DNA of 64,000 nt. It comes from Streptococcus taonis (lineage in GTDB: Bacteria > Bacillota > Bacilli > Lactobacillales > Streptococcaceae). Every line of letters starts with the position of its first letter. Position 1 is the first letter of the stretch. Shown here one piece after another: positions 9,216-18,868 of the stretch. The translations under genes were made by a program, and so were the position numbers. The notes beneath the pieces were generated by a model. The model worked only from the letters and a program-made list of their open reading frames with translations, did no database searches and was not told the DNA's origin. Where the stretch lies: contig NZ_JARZZP010000006.1 in NCBI RefSeq assembly GCF_029948085.1, positions 62,001-126,000 of the forward strand, given 5' to 3'.

Positions 9216-9638
9216 CTAGTTTCCAATAGCAAAGGTTAGAGTACCGATTGCTGCAAGCTTACCATCTACTTCTGCCTTCGCTTCTACTACGGCGATTGTG
9301 CCACGACGTTTGACAAAAGTTGCTGTCATGACAAGCTGATCACCAGGAACAACTTGTTTCTTAAATTTCACTTTGTCCATACTAGCATAGAAGACGAGCT
9401 TCCCTTTGTTTTCCGGTTTAGATAATTCCAAAACACCTGCTGTTTGTGCCAAGGCTTCCATAATGAGGACTCCTGGCATAACTGGGTATTGAGGGAAATG
9501 ACCATTGAAGAAAGGTTCATTAATCGTCACATTTTTAATGGCAACAATAGTATCTTCGCTAACTTCTAAGACACGATCCACTAAGAGCATAGGATAGCGG
9601 TGAGGCAAAGCTTCTTTAATTTCTTGAATATCAATCAT
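9216..9638 (-). CDS. fabZ: 3-hydroxyacyl-ACP dehydratase FabZ
   Basis: FabZ (140 residues) dehydrates 3-hydroxyacyl-ACP to trans-2-enoyl-ACP. The hot-dog fold active site is visible as [25 protein letters not shown] sequence, with the histidine at about 49 and the glutamate at about 63. In streptococci, which lack FabA, FabM makes the cis double bond from FabZ products. The start overlaps the end of accB by four bases (ATGA). Confidence 0.97.
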   Translation of the reverse strand: MIDIQEIKEALPHRYPMLLVDRVLEVSEDTIVAIKNVTINEPFFNGHFPQYPVMPGVLIMEALAQTAGVLELSKPENKGKLVFYASMDKVKFKKQVVPGDQLVMTATFVKRRGTIAVVEAKAEVDGKLAAIGTLTFAIGN

Positions 9639-10075
9639 TTGATACGTACCAAGCCTTTCCCAAACTCAACCATTTCTTCATTTTCAACTAAAATTTCTGT
9701 TACAACACCATCTTTAGGTGCTGGAATTTCATTCATGATCTTCATGGCTTCGATGATGACCAAGGTTTGGCCTTTTTTAACAGTATCACCGACTGAAACA
9801 AAATTAGATTTGTCTGGTCCGGCAGCCAAGTAAGCAACTCCGACAAGTGGACTTTCTACAAGGTCCCCCTCAGCTACAGATTCACTAGCACTTGATTCTG
9901 AAACTACTTCTACAGCTGGTGTAGTTTGAGCTTGAGGTGCTGGACTTGCTTCTGCAACAAGTTTCGCTTCATTCTTACTGAAGACCAACTCATCCGTTCC
10001 ATTTTTATAAGAAAATTCTTTCAAGCTTGACTGGTCAAATTGCGCCATCAAGTCTTTGATTTCATTTAAATTCAT
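9635..10075 (-). CDS. accB: Biotin carboxyl carrier protein of acetyl-CoA carboxylase
   Basis: AccB (146 residues) carries the biotin that shuttles CO2 between AccC and AccA/AccD. The C-terminal biotinyl domain has the acceptor lysine in EAMKIMNE (lysine about 112). It is preceded by a flexible Ala/Pro/Ser-rich linker (about residues 40-70) and an N-terminal helix. It starts two bases after the fabF stop. Confidence 0.97.
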   Translation of the reverse strand: MNLNEIKDLMAQFDQSSLKEFSYKNGTDELVFSKNEAKLVAEASPAPQAQTTPAVEVVSESSASESVAEGDLVESPLVGVAYLAAGPDKSNFVSVGDTVKKGQTLVIIEAMKIMNEIPAPKDGVVTEILVENEEMVEFGKGLVRIK

Positions 10076-10077
10076 CT

Positions 10078-11313
10078 TTACTTATTCTCCCAACGTTTGA
10101 AAACAAGGACTGCATTATGCCCACCAAATCCAAAGGTATTTGAGATAGCATATGGAATTCCACACTCCAATCCCTGTCCATAGATAACGTTCGCTTCGAT
10201 ATAGTCTGATAATTCTTTCGTTCCGGCTGTCATTGGAACATAGCTATGACGAATAGCTTCAATAGTAGCAATGGCTTCAACAGCCCCTGCTGCTCCCAGC
10301 AAATGACCTGTGAAGGATTTGGTTGAAGAAACTGGAATATCCTTACCTAGAACAGATACAATGGCACCACTTTCTCCTTTTTCATTGGCAGGAGTCGAGG
10401 TTCCATGAGCATTGACATAGGCTACTTGGTCTGGAGAAATCTCAGCTTCTTCCAAGGCTAATTTGATGGCCTTAATAGCTCCTTGACCTTCTGGATGTGG
10501 TGAAGTCATATGGTAGGCATCACAAGTATTTCCGTAACCAACAACTTCAGCTAAGATAGTTGCACCGCGTTTTTCTGCGTGCTCTAAGCTTTCAAGAACC
10601 AACATACCTGATCCTTCACCCATGACAAATCCATTACGGTCTTTGTCAAATGGAATAGAAGCACGAGATGGATCCTCTGTTGTTGAAAGAGCTGTCAAGG
10701 CTTGGAAACCTGCAATGGCAAATGGAGTGATAGAAGCCTCAGAACCACCAACTAGCATAACATCTTGGTAACCAAACTTGATGGAACGAAAGGCATCCCC
10801 AATTGCATCATTTGAAGAAGCACAAGCAGTATTGATAGATTTACAAACACCGTTTGCTCCAAAACGCATAGCAACATTTCCTGATGCCATATTTGGTAAA
10901 GCTTTTGGAAGTGTCAATGGTTTTACACGTTTTGGTCCCTTATCATGAAGTCGAAGCACTTGATCTTCGATTTCCTTGATTCCACCGATACCTGAAGCAA
11001 CGATGACACCAAAGCGGTCTCTATCAAGAGTCTCTACATCAAGATTAGCATTGTTCACTGCTTCTTGTGCTGCATATAGTGCATATAAAGAATAAACATC
11101 AAAACGGTTGGTATCTTTTTTTACAAAATATTTGTCAAAAGGAAAATCCTGGATTTCTGCCGCATTATGCACCGCAAATTCACTATGATCAAACTTGGTG
11201 ATTTCACCAATTCCGATTTTTCCAGTTGTCAAACTATTCCAAAATTCTTCTGGTGTATTTCCGATTGGAGATGTCACTCCATAACCTGTCACTACTACTC
11301 GATTCAGTTTCAT
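10078..11313 (-). CDS. fabF: 3-oxoacyl-ACP synthase II
   Basis: FabF (411 residues) elongates acyl-ACP with malonyl-ACP. The Cys-His-His triad is visible: NTACASSNDA (Cys about 163), HGTSTPANE (His about 303) and KSFTGHLLGAAG (His about 339). It is the only elongating condensing enzyme visible in this cluster; FabH starts the chains. Confidence 0.98.
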   Translation of the reverse strand: MKLNRVVVTGYGVTSPIGNTPEEFWNSLTTGKIGIGEITKFDHSEFAVHNAAEIQDFPFDKYFVKKDTNRFDVYSLYALYAAQEAVNNANLDVETLDRDRFGVIVASGIGGIKEIEDQVLRLHDKGPKRVKPLTLPKALPNMASGNVAMRFGANGVCKSINTACASSNDAIGDAFRSIKFGYQDVMLVGGSEASITPFAIAGFQALTALSTTEDPSRASIPFDKDRNGFVMGEGSGMLVLESLEHAEKRGATILAEVVGYGNTCDAYHMTSPHPEGQGAIKAIKLALEEAEISPDQVAYVNAHGTSTPANEKGESGAIVSVLGKDIPVSSTKSFTGHLLGAAGAVEAIATIEAIRHSYVPMTAGTKELSDYIEANVIYGQGLECGIPYAISNTFGFGGHNAVLVFKRWENK

Positions 11314-11335
11314 TCTTCTACCTCTATTTTAACTC

Positions 11336-12070
11336 TTATTGCATGGTTAGTCCACCATCAATTGCAATTACTTGTCCTGTTAGATAATCTTGACTAGCGA
11401 GAAAGGCTGCCACATCAGCAACCTGCTCTGCTTGTCCAAACTGTTTCATCGGAATTTGTGCCAACATGGCATCCTTTACTTTATCTGTCAAGACTGCGGT
11501 CATATCCGATTCAATCATCCCTGGCGCAATAGCATTTACTCTCACATTACGATTAGCAACCTCACGCGCTACAGACTTGGTAAAACCAATCAATCCTGCC
11601 TTAGAAGCAGCGTAGTTTGCTTGACCGATATTTCCCATCAAACCAACGACACTAGACATATTGATGATAGCACCTTCGCGAGCTTTTATCATCGGTTTTA
11701 AGACTGATTGTGTCATATTGAAGGCACCTGTCAAATTGACTTTTAAAACCTTCTCAAAATCTTCTTCTGTCATCTTAAGCATGAGAGTGTCTTGAGTAAT
11801 CCCAGCATTATTAACGAGGACATCAACTGAACCCAGCTCTTCAATGGCTTGGTCCACCATACGCTTTGCGTCCGCAAAATTAGAAACGTCACCAGAAATA
11901 GCAAGGACCTTCACTCCGTATAGTTTAAATTCGGCTAGAAGCTCCTCGGAGATTTCACCACGACTATTCAAGACAACATTGGCTCCCAAGCTGGCAAATT
12001 TATGAGCAATGGCAAGACCAATTCCTCGACTTGAGCCTGTGATAAAGACATTTTTATTTTCTAGTTTCAT
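11336..12070 (-). CDS. fabG: 3-oxoacyl-ACP reductase
   Basis: FabG (244 residues) is the NADPH-dependent SDR that reduces 3-oxoacyl-ACP. It has the TGSSRGIG cofactor loop (about 11-18), the NNAG motif, and the catalytic Ser-Tyr-Lys in NMSSVVG...NYAASKAG (Ser about 138, Tyr about 152, Lys about 156). It is co-directional and closely spaced with fabD and fabF. Confidence 0.97.
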   Translation of the reverse strand: MKLENKNVFITGSSRGIGLAIAHKFASLGANVVLNSRGEISEELLAEFKLYGVKVLAISGDVSNFADAKRMVDQAIEELGSVDVLVNNAGITQDTLMLKMTEEDFEKVLKVNLTGAFNMTQSVLKPMIKAREGAIINMSSVVGLMGNIGQANYAASKAGLIGFTKSVAREVANRNVRVNAIAPGMIESDMTAVLTDKVKDAMLAQIPMKQFGQAEQVADVAAFLASQDYLTGQVIAIDGGLTMQ

Positions 12071-12102
12071 GTTTCTCCTTTCAAAACTTCTACCATTTTG
12101 GT

Positions 12103-13023
12103 CTAATTTTCTAAGAGTGCTTGTAAACTTGCTTGATCTTCCACATTTGCAAGTTGAGCAGTTTTATCAATCTTTTTGACGAATCCTGACAAAACTTTAC
12201 CAGGTCCAATCTCGATAAAACGATTCACACCAGCTTCTTGCATAAGAGCAATACTTTCATAAAAACGCACCGGTTCCTTAACTTGACGAGTTAAGAGTTC
12301 TGCAATGCGTTCTTTTTCCACGACCTTTGCTTCTGTATTGCCAACAAGTGGACAAGCAAAGTCAGAAAACTCAATCTCTGTCAAGGCTTGAGCTAATTTC
12401 TGACTAGCAGGTTCCAATAAGGCTGTATGGAAAGGTCCAGAAACATTGAGCGGAATCAAACGTTTTGCTCCTGCTTCTTGCAAGAGTTCAACTGCACGAT
12501 CTACTGCAACTACTTCGCCACCAATAACGATTTGATTGGGAGTATTATAGTTAGCTGGCGTCACGACACCAAGTTGAGAAGCTTCTTGACAAGCTTGTTC
12601 GATAACTTCAACTGGTGTATTAAGCACAGCTACCATTTCCCCTGATCCTGCTGGTGCTGCTTCTTCCATATAAGACCCACGTTTAGCAACTAGAACTACT
12701 GCATCTTCAAAATCCAAGGCACCACTAGCTACAAGGGCAGAGTATTCTCCAAGAGACAAACCTGCCACTATATCTGGTTGGTAACCTTTTTCCTTTAGTA
12801 GTCGGTAAATAGCAACGGATGTAGCTAAAATAGCTGGTTGCGTGTAACGAGTCTGATGTAGCTTCGTTTCATCGTTATCAATCAAGTCACGAAGGTCATA
12901 ACCTAAGACTTGGCTAGCTTGGTCGATTGTTTCCTTGACGATACCATATTGGTCGTATAGCTCACGTCCCATTCCAAGGTACTGGGCTCCTTGACCTGCA
13001 AATAGAAAGGCTGTTTTAGTCAT
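12103..13023 (-). CDS. fabD: Malonyl-CoA:ACP transacylase
   Basis: FabD (306 residues) loads malonate from CoA onto ACP. The FAGQGAQYLGMG opening, the nucleophilic serine in GLSLGEYSAL (about 92) and the histidine in GPFHTALL (about 198) are intact. I chose the ATG of MTKTAFLFAGQG, which overlaps the fabK 3' end by 8 bases; upstream in-frame codons do not resemble the family. Confidence 0.97.
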   Translation of the reverse strand: MTKTAFLFAGQGAQYLGMGRELYDQYGIVKETIDQASQVLGYDLRDLIDNDETKLHQTRYTQPAILATSVAIYRLLKEKGYQPDIVAGLSLGEYSALVASGALDFEDAVVLVAKRGSYMEEAAPAGSGEMVAVLNTPVEVIEQACQEASQLGVVTPANYNTPNQIVIGGEVVAVDRAVELLQEAGAKRLIPLNVSGPFHTALLEPASQKLAQALTEIEFSDFACPLVGNTEAKVVEKERIAELLTRQVKEPVRFYESIALMQEAGVNRFIEIGPGKVLSGFVKKIDKTAQLANVEDQASLQALLEN

Positions 13024-13990
13024 TTCTTGTAACTCCTGCCCAACGAGCAGCTTCTGCTTGAATCTTTTCAGCTGCACCGTAGTAAATATCTTTTAAGATT
13101 TCTTCAACAGTTTCTTCTTTAGATACCAAACCTGCAATCTGGCCGGCCATCACTGAACCGCCATCCACATCCCCATGGACAACAGCTTTAACTAAGGCTC
13201 CAGCGCCCATTTGTTCAAATATTTCTAAATCTGGATTTTCTTGTTTAAAGGCATCTTTTTCAGCTTGCTCGAAATCACGAGTCAATTTGTTTTTAATGGC
13301 ACGAACTGCGTGTCCAAAATGTTGTGCCGAAATCGTTGTATCAATATCACGAGCTTTTAAAATTTTAGCTTTATAGTTAGGATGGGCATTTGATTCTTTA
13401 GCTACCACAAAACGAGTTCCTACTTGCACAGCTTCTGCACCGAGCATAAAGCCAGCAGCGGCTCCCTCACCGTCTGCAATGCCTCCAGCTGCAATAACAG
13501 GGATAGAAACAACAGCTGCAACTTGACGAACCAAGGTCATAGTTGTTAGTTTACCGATGTGTCCACCTGCTTCCATACCTTCTGCAATAACAGCATCTGC
13601 ACCGATTTTTTCCATCCGTTTAGCCAAAGCTACGCTAGGAACTACAGGAATAACGGTGATTCCTGCTTCATGAAATCGATCCATATATTTACTTGGGTTT
13701 CCTGCACCAGTTGTGACTACCTTAACCCCTTCTTCAATGACGAGGTCAACAATATCATCAACAAATGGAGACAGAAGCATAATGTTGACACCAAAAGGCT
13801 TATCTGTTAAAGATTTAATCTTATCGATATTAGCTTTAACCACTTCTTTAGGAGCATTTCCTCCACCGATGATACCTAGACCACCTGCTTTTGAAACAGC
13901 TCCAGCAAGGTCACCATCTGCAACCCAGGCCATTCCCCCTTGAAAGATAGGATATTTAATGTTCAATAATTCTGTAATACGTGTTTTCAT
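13016..13990 (-). CDS. fabK: Enoyl-ACP reductase II (FMN-dependent)
   Basis: FabK (324 residues) is the flavin-dependent enoyl-ACP reductase that replaces FabI in streptococci and is insensitive to triclosan. The nitronate-monooxygenase-like barrel shows PIFQGGMAWVAD at the start, EGMEAGGHIG and the FMN-phosphate region AAGGIADGEG then EAVQVGTRF. I chose the ATG of MKTRITELLN with the GGAGG site just before it. The gene has its own promoter region with a FabT-like operator and sits after acpP. Confidence 0.97.
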   Translation of the reverse strand: MKTRITELLNIKYPIFQGGMAWVADGDLAGAVSKAGGLGIIGGGNAPKEVVKANIDKIKSLTDKPFGVNIMLLSPFVDDIVDLVIEEGVKVVTTGAGNPSKYMDRFHEAGITVIPVVPSVALAKRMEKIGADAVIAEGMEAGGHIGKLTTMTLVRQVAAVVSIPVIAAGGIADGEGAAAGFMLGAEAVQVGTRFVVAKESNAHPNYKAKILKARDIDTTISAQHFGHAVRAIKNKLTRDFEQAEKDAFKQENPDLEIFEQMGAGALVKAVVHGDVDGGSVMAGQIAGLVSKEETVEEILKDIYYGAAEKIQAEAARWAGVTRND

Positions 13991-14012
13991 AGTGCCTCCA
14001 TGAGTCTTGCTT

Positions 14013-14059
14013 AGGTAATAGTTCGACCACATTATACTTTGACTGTCAAACTATTACCT
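14013..14059 (-). promoter_or_regulatory. FabT-type operator and promoter in front of fabK
   Basis: On the minus strand, TTTGACAGTCAAA (14038-14050) is a perfect 13-base palindrome of the FabT operator type and touches a TATAAT -10 sequence (14032-14037). A further perfect 11-base inverted repeat, AGGTAATAGTT / AACTATTACCT (14013-14023 and 14049-14059), brackets it. This places a regulated internal promoter within the FASII cluster between acpP and fabK. Confidence 0.75.
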
Positions 14060-14106
14060 GAACAAGAGGGAGCGGGTTCCCCCTACTCCTTCTTCATTTA
14101 TTTTAA

Positions 14107-14331
14107 TTATTTTGTTTGCTCTTCAACGTAGGCAACCAAGTCACCAACTGTTTTCAAGTCATCTTCTGCTTCGATTTGGATATCAAAAGCATCTTCGATT
14201 TCTGAGATCACTTGGAACAAGTCCAATGAATCTGCATCCAAATCATCAAAAGTAGATTCAAGTGTTACTTCTGATGCATCTTTTCCAAGTTCTTCAACGA
14301 TAATTTCTTGTACTTTTTCAAATACTGCCAT
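14107..14331 (-). CDS. acpP: Acyl carrier protein
   Basis: AcpP (74 residues) carries growing acyl chains on a 4'-phosphopantetheine arm attached to the serine of [10 protein letters not shown] (about residue 36). The chain is acidic throughout, as expected. It lies between fabH and fabK; the 116-base gap to fabK holds the FabT-type operator. Confidence 0.97.
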   Translation of the reverse strand: MAVFEKVQEIIVEELGKDASEVTLESTFDDLDADSLDLFQVISEIEDAFDIQIEAEDDLKTVGDLVAYVEEQTK

Positions 14332-14387
14332 GATAGACTCCTTTAAAATAAATAGTTTTTATAACAATGTGTTCACCACATGATTAC

Positions 14388-15362
14388 CTAAATTGTAACA
14401 ATAAGCGTGCCCCATGTCAAACCTCCACCGAAGCCTGACAAGAGAATTTTTTGGCTACCATCCAAACGAATGAGCCCTTCCTCTACACACTCTGAAAGTA
14501 GGATCGGAATACTTGCCGCACTGGTATTTCCATACTTGGTCATATTTGCGGGAAGCTTATCACGATCTACACCGATCTTTCTAGCCATTTTATCTAGAAT
14601 GCGGATATTAGCTTGGTGAAGCAGGAGATAATCTAGTTCTTCTGCCGACAGAGGACTCTCTTCTATGGTATTTTTTATAGACTTAGCAACATCTCGAATT
14701 GCAAAATCAAAAACTGCTCGGCCATCCATTTTCAAGAAAGCATCTGGATTTTCTTGAACTGAAAATGGTGACGTCAAGCCTGTCTGCCCATAGGTCAAGC
14801 ACTCACTACGTGAACCGTCGCTATTGAGACTCTCCGCTAGGAAATGTTGCTTATCGCTTGCTTCTAACAAGACGCCACCAGCTCCATCTCCAAATAGGAC
14901 AGCGGTTGAACGATCCGTCCAGTCCAAGGTTTTGGACATAGTTTCACTACCGATGACCAAGCCCTTGCCAAATCGTCCAGATGATATGAATTTCTCAGCA
15001 GTTGAAAGGGCAAAGGTGAAACCACTACAAGCGGCGGTTAGATCAAATGCAAAGGCCTTACGAGCACCTATACGAGCCTGTACACGTGCTGCAGTAGAAG
15101 GCATCATTGAGTCAGGTGTCATCGTAGCTAGGATGATGAAATCCAACTCTTCAGCAGAAATCCCTGACTTCTCTAGGAGTTGTTTTGCAACTGCCGTTGC
15201 CAAATCTCCTGTTGATTCTGTCTTAGAAATGCGACGTTCCTTAATCCCAGTTCGACTTGAAATCCATTCATCACTCGTATCCATAACCTGAGCTAAATCC
15301 TCATTTGTGACAATCTGCTCTGGAACATAATGAGCAACCTGGCTTATTTTCGCAAAAGCCAT
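14388..15362 (-). CDS. fabH: 3-oxoacyl-ACP synthase III
   Basis: FabH (324 residues) starts fatty acid chains by condensing acetyl-CoA with malonyl-ACP. The catalytic Cys is in [12 protein letters not shown] (about 112), the His in LLHQANIRI (about 249), and the Asn in [10 protein letters not shown] (about 279). It abuts fabT (the fabT stop shares base 15362 with the fabH start), so the repressor and its target gene are co-expressed. Confidence 0.97.
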   Translation of the reverse strand: MAFAKISQVAHYVPEQIVTNEDLAQVMDTSDEWISSRTGIKERRISKTESTGDLATAVAKQLLEKSGISAEELDFIILATMTPDSMMPSTAARVQARIGARKAFAFDLTAACSGFTFALSTAEKFISSGRFGKGLVIGSETMSKTLDWTDRSTAVLFGDGAGGVLLEASDKQHFLAESLNSDGSRSECLTYGQTGLTSPFSVQENPDAFLKMDGRAVFDFAIRDVAKSIKNTIEESPLSAEELDYLLLHQANIRILDKMARKIGVDRDKLPANMTKYGNTSAASIPILLSECVEEGLIRLDGSQKILLSGFGGGLTWGTLIVTI

Positions 15363-15796
15363 TATTTCAAATCCTCCAAAAATTGATAAAGATTGGTCAA
15401 ACCTTTACTCATGACGTCCATTTCCTCTGGGCTCATGCCTTCGATAATTCTTTCGACCATGGCCTTGTGGAAACGTTTATGGAGACGATGTACGAGTCGA
15501 CCTTTCTTGGTCAAATGCAGATGTACTACACGACGATCCTGATCTGAACGTAAACGTTCGATGTAACCTTTTCGTTCCAAGTTGTTCAAGCTAGTTGTCA
15601 CTGTTCCTAGAGTTACCATCAACTCTTTGGACACTTGACTTGGTGTCACATCTGGAAACTTACCAATCACATCAATCGTGTGCATTTCCTTGATAGAGAT
15701 GTCCTTGAAACGACTACCTCGCAAACTCACTTCCTCAATCACCAGGACGTTATTAAAAATAGATGTTAAATAGTCATTGATCCGTTGGTAGTCCAA
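15362..15796 (-). CDS. fabT: MarR-family regulator of fatty acid synthesis FabT
   Basis: FabT (144 residues) represses fab genes when bound to long acyl-ACP. The winged helix is visible, with [20 protein letters not shown] as recognition region and the wing [15 protein letters not shown] chose a TTG start (bases 15794-15796, [10 protein letters not shown]) because GGGAGGGAAAAGAA lies directly before it. This gives the usual 144-residue length, and upstream in-frame residues look like promoter DNA. The upstream region carries candidate FabT operators, suggesting self-regulation. Confidence 0.92.
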   Translation of the reverse strand: MDYQRINDYLTSIFNNVLVIEEVSLRGSRFKDISIKEMHTIDVIGKFPDVTPSQVSKELMVTLGTVTTSLNNLERKGYIERLRSDQDRRVVHLHLTKKGRLVHRLHKRFHKAMVERIIEGMSPEEMDVMSKGLTNLYQFLEDLK

Positions 15797-15822
15797 TTCT
15801 TTTCCCTCCCTCATCAAAAAAA

Positions 15823-15880
15823 GTTTAACTATCAAAACATTTGACAAAAAAAGTATATCAAACTTCAAAGAATTGCGCAA
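15823..15880 (-). promoter_or_regulatory. fabT promoter with a FabT-like operator
   Basis: On the minus strand, TTGCGC (15875-15880) and TATACT (15852-15857) are 17 bases apart. A FabT-like box, TTTTGATAGTTAAAC (15823-15837), lies just downstream, and a partial copy (GTTTGATATAC) overlaps the -10. Position and sequence suggest autorepression. Confidence 0.6.
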
Positions 15881-15888
15881 GTATTTTC

Positions 15889-16674
15889 TTATTTCCCCAA
15901 AAATTTTGGACGTCTTCTTTCAGAATGTGCACGAACACCTTCCTTAAAATCTTCGGTATAAGATAGAGTTTCCTGTAGCTCCAGTTCCAATTTTGCATAT
16001 TCATGCCACTGCTTAAACTCGCTCTCCCAGACCAATTTCTTAATGGCTGCGTAAGAGTTAGTAGAGCCTCTTCTCAACTTCTTCAACAGTTGCTCTCTTG
16101 TCTTTTCCAGTTGCTCACTAGCACACAGACGATAGACAGCTCCTGCTTCTAAAGCCTTCTCAGCTGTAAAAGCTTCACCGGTCATAGCAAGTTGCGTTGC
16201 CCGAGTCGCTCCTAGCGATCGTGTCAGCAAGAATAAACCACCCGCATCAGGAGCCAAGCCCACGCCTACAAAGGCTTGAATAAATTTAGCCTTGTCCGAT
16301 GCAATACAGAAATCAACAGCCAAGGCCATATTGGCAGCTGCACCAGCAACTGCTCCGTCTACTTCCATGATGACAGGCTTAGGAATTTGCTTCAATTTAT
16401 AAGAAATGGCATTGACTAATTCTGCAATCTGAGCCAAGGATGCAATATCATCCTCATCGACAGCTCGTTTCATCTCTACCAAGTCCCCTCCGACAGAAAA
16501 AACTTTGCCTCTTGCATTGATGAGAATATAGGAAACAGCACTATCTTTTTCAGCTAATTCTAAGGCTTCTAAAATTTCCTGACACATAGGAATATGAAAA
16601 CCATTTGCCACCTCGGGACGATTCAGAGTAAGTATCGCTAGATCGTCCTGAACTTGATAGATAATATGATCCAT
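15889..16674 (-). CDS. fabM: trans-2,cis-3-decenoyl-ACP isomerase FabM (enoyl-CoA hydratase/isomerase family)
   Basis: A 261-residue crotonase-fold enzyme placed at the head of the FASII cluster. FabM isomerises trans-2-decenoyl-ACP to cis-3-decenoyl-ACP and so starts unsaturated fatty acids. The fold shows [11 protein letters not shown] at the start, the oxyanion loop region [10 protein letters not shown] (about 62-71) and [19 protein letters not shown] (about 104-122). The ATG chosen has AAAGGAG six bases upstream. A few family members in other roles look similar; the cluster context supports FabM. Confidence 0.9.
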   Translation of the reverse strand: MDHIIYQVQDDLAILTLNRPEVANGFHIPMCQEILEALELAEKDSAVSYILINARGKVFSVGGDLVEMKRAVDEDDIASLAQIAELVNAISYKLKQIPKPVIMEVDGAVAGAAANMALAVDFCIASDKAKFIQAFVGVGLAPDAGGLFLLTRSLGATRATQLAMTGEAFTAEKALEAGAVYRLCASEQLEKTREQLLKKLRRGSTNSYAAIKKLVWESEFKQWHEYAKLELELQETLSYTEDFKEGVRAHSERRRPKFLGK

Positions 16675-16754
16675 AGCCACTCCTTTCAAATTACAATGAT
16701 GTTTAAATTATTTTATTTTCAAATTATATCTTTTTCTGGCTTTTAAAACAAGAG

Positions 16755-16787
16755 AAAAATCGACCGAAAGTGTATCGGCCGATTTTA
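16755..16787 (-). terminator. Terminator after the secreted protein gene
   Basis: On the minus strand, AAAATCGGCCGA / TCGGTCGATTTTT form a stem (one G-T pair) with an ACACTT-type loop and a T-run. It overlaps the end of the upstream gene and separates it from fabM. Confidence 0.8.
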
Positions 16788-17345
16788 AAACCTTAGTTTG
16801 GTCTCTAAAAATGAAGGAAAACCAGTACTTGCATCATCTTTGAAATCATAAATGACTTCAAGCATCCGCCCTCCTTCTCTTTGATAGAGTTGTTCTTGAT
16901 TGGAGCCTTTATGGTAGAATTCTCCTGAAACCATGTAAAAAACACGATTTGGATCTTCAAGGTAGGCAAAAAGATTTCCTGTAAAAGGAGCTTCGTTATC
17001 CCCGTCCTTGGTGACCAGACTTGTAGCTAAGAGTTTCGTGATTCCTCTAAATTGTCCACTCTCATCTGTTCGACAGTAAAACTTGACTCTAGCTTCATAG
17101 TTAGGATTGACGATAATCTTTTCAGAGAGAATTCGATAAGTCCTTGCCTTACTATCTGACAAACCGATAGACAAGAGAATTTTAGCCCTCTCAACTGAAA
17201 TCTGACCTTCCTGAGCATATTCCATCGCTAATTCTTCTCCGGTCAAACGACCACTGGGAAGAGGTTGAGAACTTGCTCTGATATTTGTAGGAATCATCAC
17301 GAAGGTAAGGACTAGTAAGATTAAACAAACTACTCTTTTAATCAT
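16785..17345 (-). CDS. Predicted secreted protein of unknown function
   Basis: A 186-residue protein with a clear N-terminal signal peptide (MIKRVVCLILLVLTFVMIP, likely cleavage after TNIRA). The mature part is soluble and mixed alpha/beta; I do not recognise the family. GRLTGEELAMEYA and ISVERAKILLSIGLSDS suggest a helical N-terminal segment, and the rest is strand-rich (ARVKFYCRTDESGQFRG). I chose the ATG nine bases after AAAGGAG. It is divergent from the aspartokinase gene. Confidence 0.7.
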   Translation of the reverse strand: MIKRVVCLILLVLTFVMIPTNIRASSQPLPSGRLTGEELAMEYAQEGQISVERAKILLSIGLSDSKARTYRILSEKIIVNPNYEARVKFYCRTDESGQFRGITKLLATSLVTKDGDNEAPFTGNLFAYLEDPNRVFYMVSGEFYHKGSNQEQLYQREGGRMLEVIYDFKDDASTGFPSFLETKLRF

Positions 17346-17443
17346 CTTGCTCAACTCCTTTCATAAGAAGAGTTTTCCCCTACACCTTTATTATAAGCTT
17401 TCCTGATGAGACATTCAAACAATTATATAGGAAATTTTCCAGA

Positions 17444-17472
17444 TTGAAAAAAGCCCCTCTTTCTGCTATAAT
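17444..17472 (+). promoter_or_regulatory. Aspartokinase promoter
   Basis: TTGAAA (17444-17449), a 17-base spacer and TATAAT (17467-17472), with an extended -10 (TGC before TATAAT). Confidence 0.85.
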
Positions 17473-17501
17473 CGTATAAAATACTTACTTTAGGAGTTCT
17501 T

Positions 17502-18866
17502 ATGAAGGTTGTTAAATTTGGTGGAAGCTCGCTTGCCTCTGCTAGTCAGTTAGAAAAAGTTTTAAATATTGTCAAAAGTGACCCAGAACGTCGTTTTGTG
17601 GTTGTATCTGCCCCTGGTAAACGCAATTCTGAAGATACCAAGGTGACAGATGCCTTGATTAAATACTACCGCGACTATGTAGCTGGAAATGACATTAGCA
17701 AAAGCCAAAACTGGATTATTGATCGCTATGCTGCTATGGTTAGCGAATTAGGTCTTAAACCAGCCGTTTTAGATAAAATTTCAAAAAGCATCCGTGCTCT
17801 TGCAACTCTTCCAATTGAAGATAATAAGTTTCTTTACGATACCTTCCTTGCTGCAGGGGAAAACAACAATGCCAAATTGATTGCAGCCTACTTTAACCAA
17901 AATGGCTTGGAGGCGCGTTATGTTCATCCTAGAGAAGCTGGTATCGTCGTTACGAGCGAACCTGGAAATGCACGTATCATCCCATCAAGTTACGATAAAA
18001 TCGAGGAATTGACAAATTCAACTGAAGTTCTTGTTATCCCTGGTTTCTTCGGTGTTACGAAAGAAGATCAAATTTGTACCTTCTCACGTGGGGGTTCAGA
18101 TATCACTGGTTCTATCATTGCTGCTGGTGTCAAGGCTGACCTCTATGAAAACTTTACGGATGTAGATGGAATCTTTGCAGCCCACCCTGGTATTATCCAT
18201 AAGCCACACTCTATCCCTGAATTGACCTACCGTGAAATGCGTGAATTGGCTTATGCAGGTTTCTCTGTCCTTCATGACGAAGCCCTTCTTCCTGCCTACC
18301 GTGGGAAAATTCCTCTTGTCATTAAAAATACCAACAATCCAGACCACCTAGGTACTCGCATTGTGCTACAACATAGCAGCGACAAATTCCCAGTTGTTGG
18401 GATCGCTGGTGATTCTGGCTTTGTCAGCATTAATATGTCTAAGTATCTGATGAACCGCGAGATCGGTTTTGGTCGCAAAGTTCTTCAGATCCTTGAGGAC
18501 CTTAATATTGGTTGGGAACACATGCCAACTGGTATCGATGACCTGTCTATCATCTTACGTTCACGAGAATTGACTCCAATCAAGGAAGAAGAAATCCTTC
18601 GTCAATTAGTTCAAAAAGCAGAGGTAGACCACGCTGAAATCGAACACGACCTCTCTATCATTATGATTGTTGGGGAAAAAATGAAGCGTCATATCGGGGT
18701 AACTGCTACAGCCACTCGTGCCTTATCTGAGAACAACATCAACATCCAAATGATGTCACAAGGCTCTAGTGAAGTTTCTATCATGTTTGTTGTCCATAAA
18801 GATCAAGAAAAAGCCGCCCTTAAAGCTCTCTACCAAGCATTTTTCGGTGAAAATAAGGAAGACTAA
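17502..18866 (+). CDS. Aspartate kinase
   Basis: Aspartokinase (454 residues) phosphorylates aspartate, the first step to lysine, threonine, methionine and cell-wall diaminoacids. The kinase motif KFGGSSLAS opens the protein, and FSRGGSDITGSIIA (about 188-201) and VDGIFAAHPG (about 212-221) are typical. Two ACT domains make up the last ~150 residues and likely give feedback control by amino acids. GGAGT lies just before the ATG. Confidence 0.95.
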   Translation: MKVVKFGGSSLASASQLEKVLNIVKSDPERRFVVVSAPGKRNSEDTKVTDALIKYYRDYVAGNDISKSQNWIIDRYAAMVSELGLKPAVLDKISKSIRALATLPIEDNKFLYDTFLAAGENNNAKLIAAYFNQNGLEARYVHPREAGIVVTSEPGNARIIPSSYDKIEELTNSTEVLVIPGFFGVTKEDQICTFSRGGSDITGSIIAAGVKADLYENFTDVDGIFAAHPGIIHKPHSIPELTYREMRELAYAGFSVLHDEALLPAYRGKIPLVIKNTNNPDHLGTRIVLQHSSDKFPVVGIAGDSGFVSINMSKYLMNREIGFGRKVLQILEDLNIGWEHMPTGIDDLSIILRSRELTPIKEEEILRQLVQKAEVDHAEIEHDLSIIMIVGEKMKRHIGVTATATRALSENNINIQMMSQGSSEVSIMFVVHKDQEKAALKALYQAFFGENKED

Positions 18867-18868
18867 AC

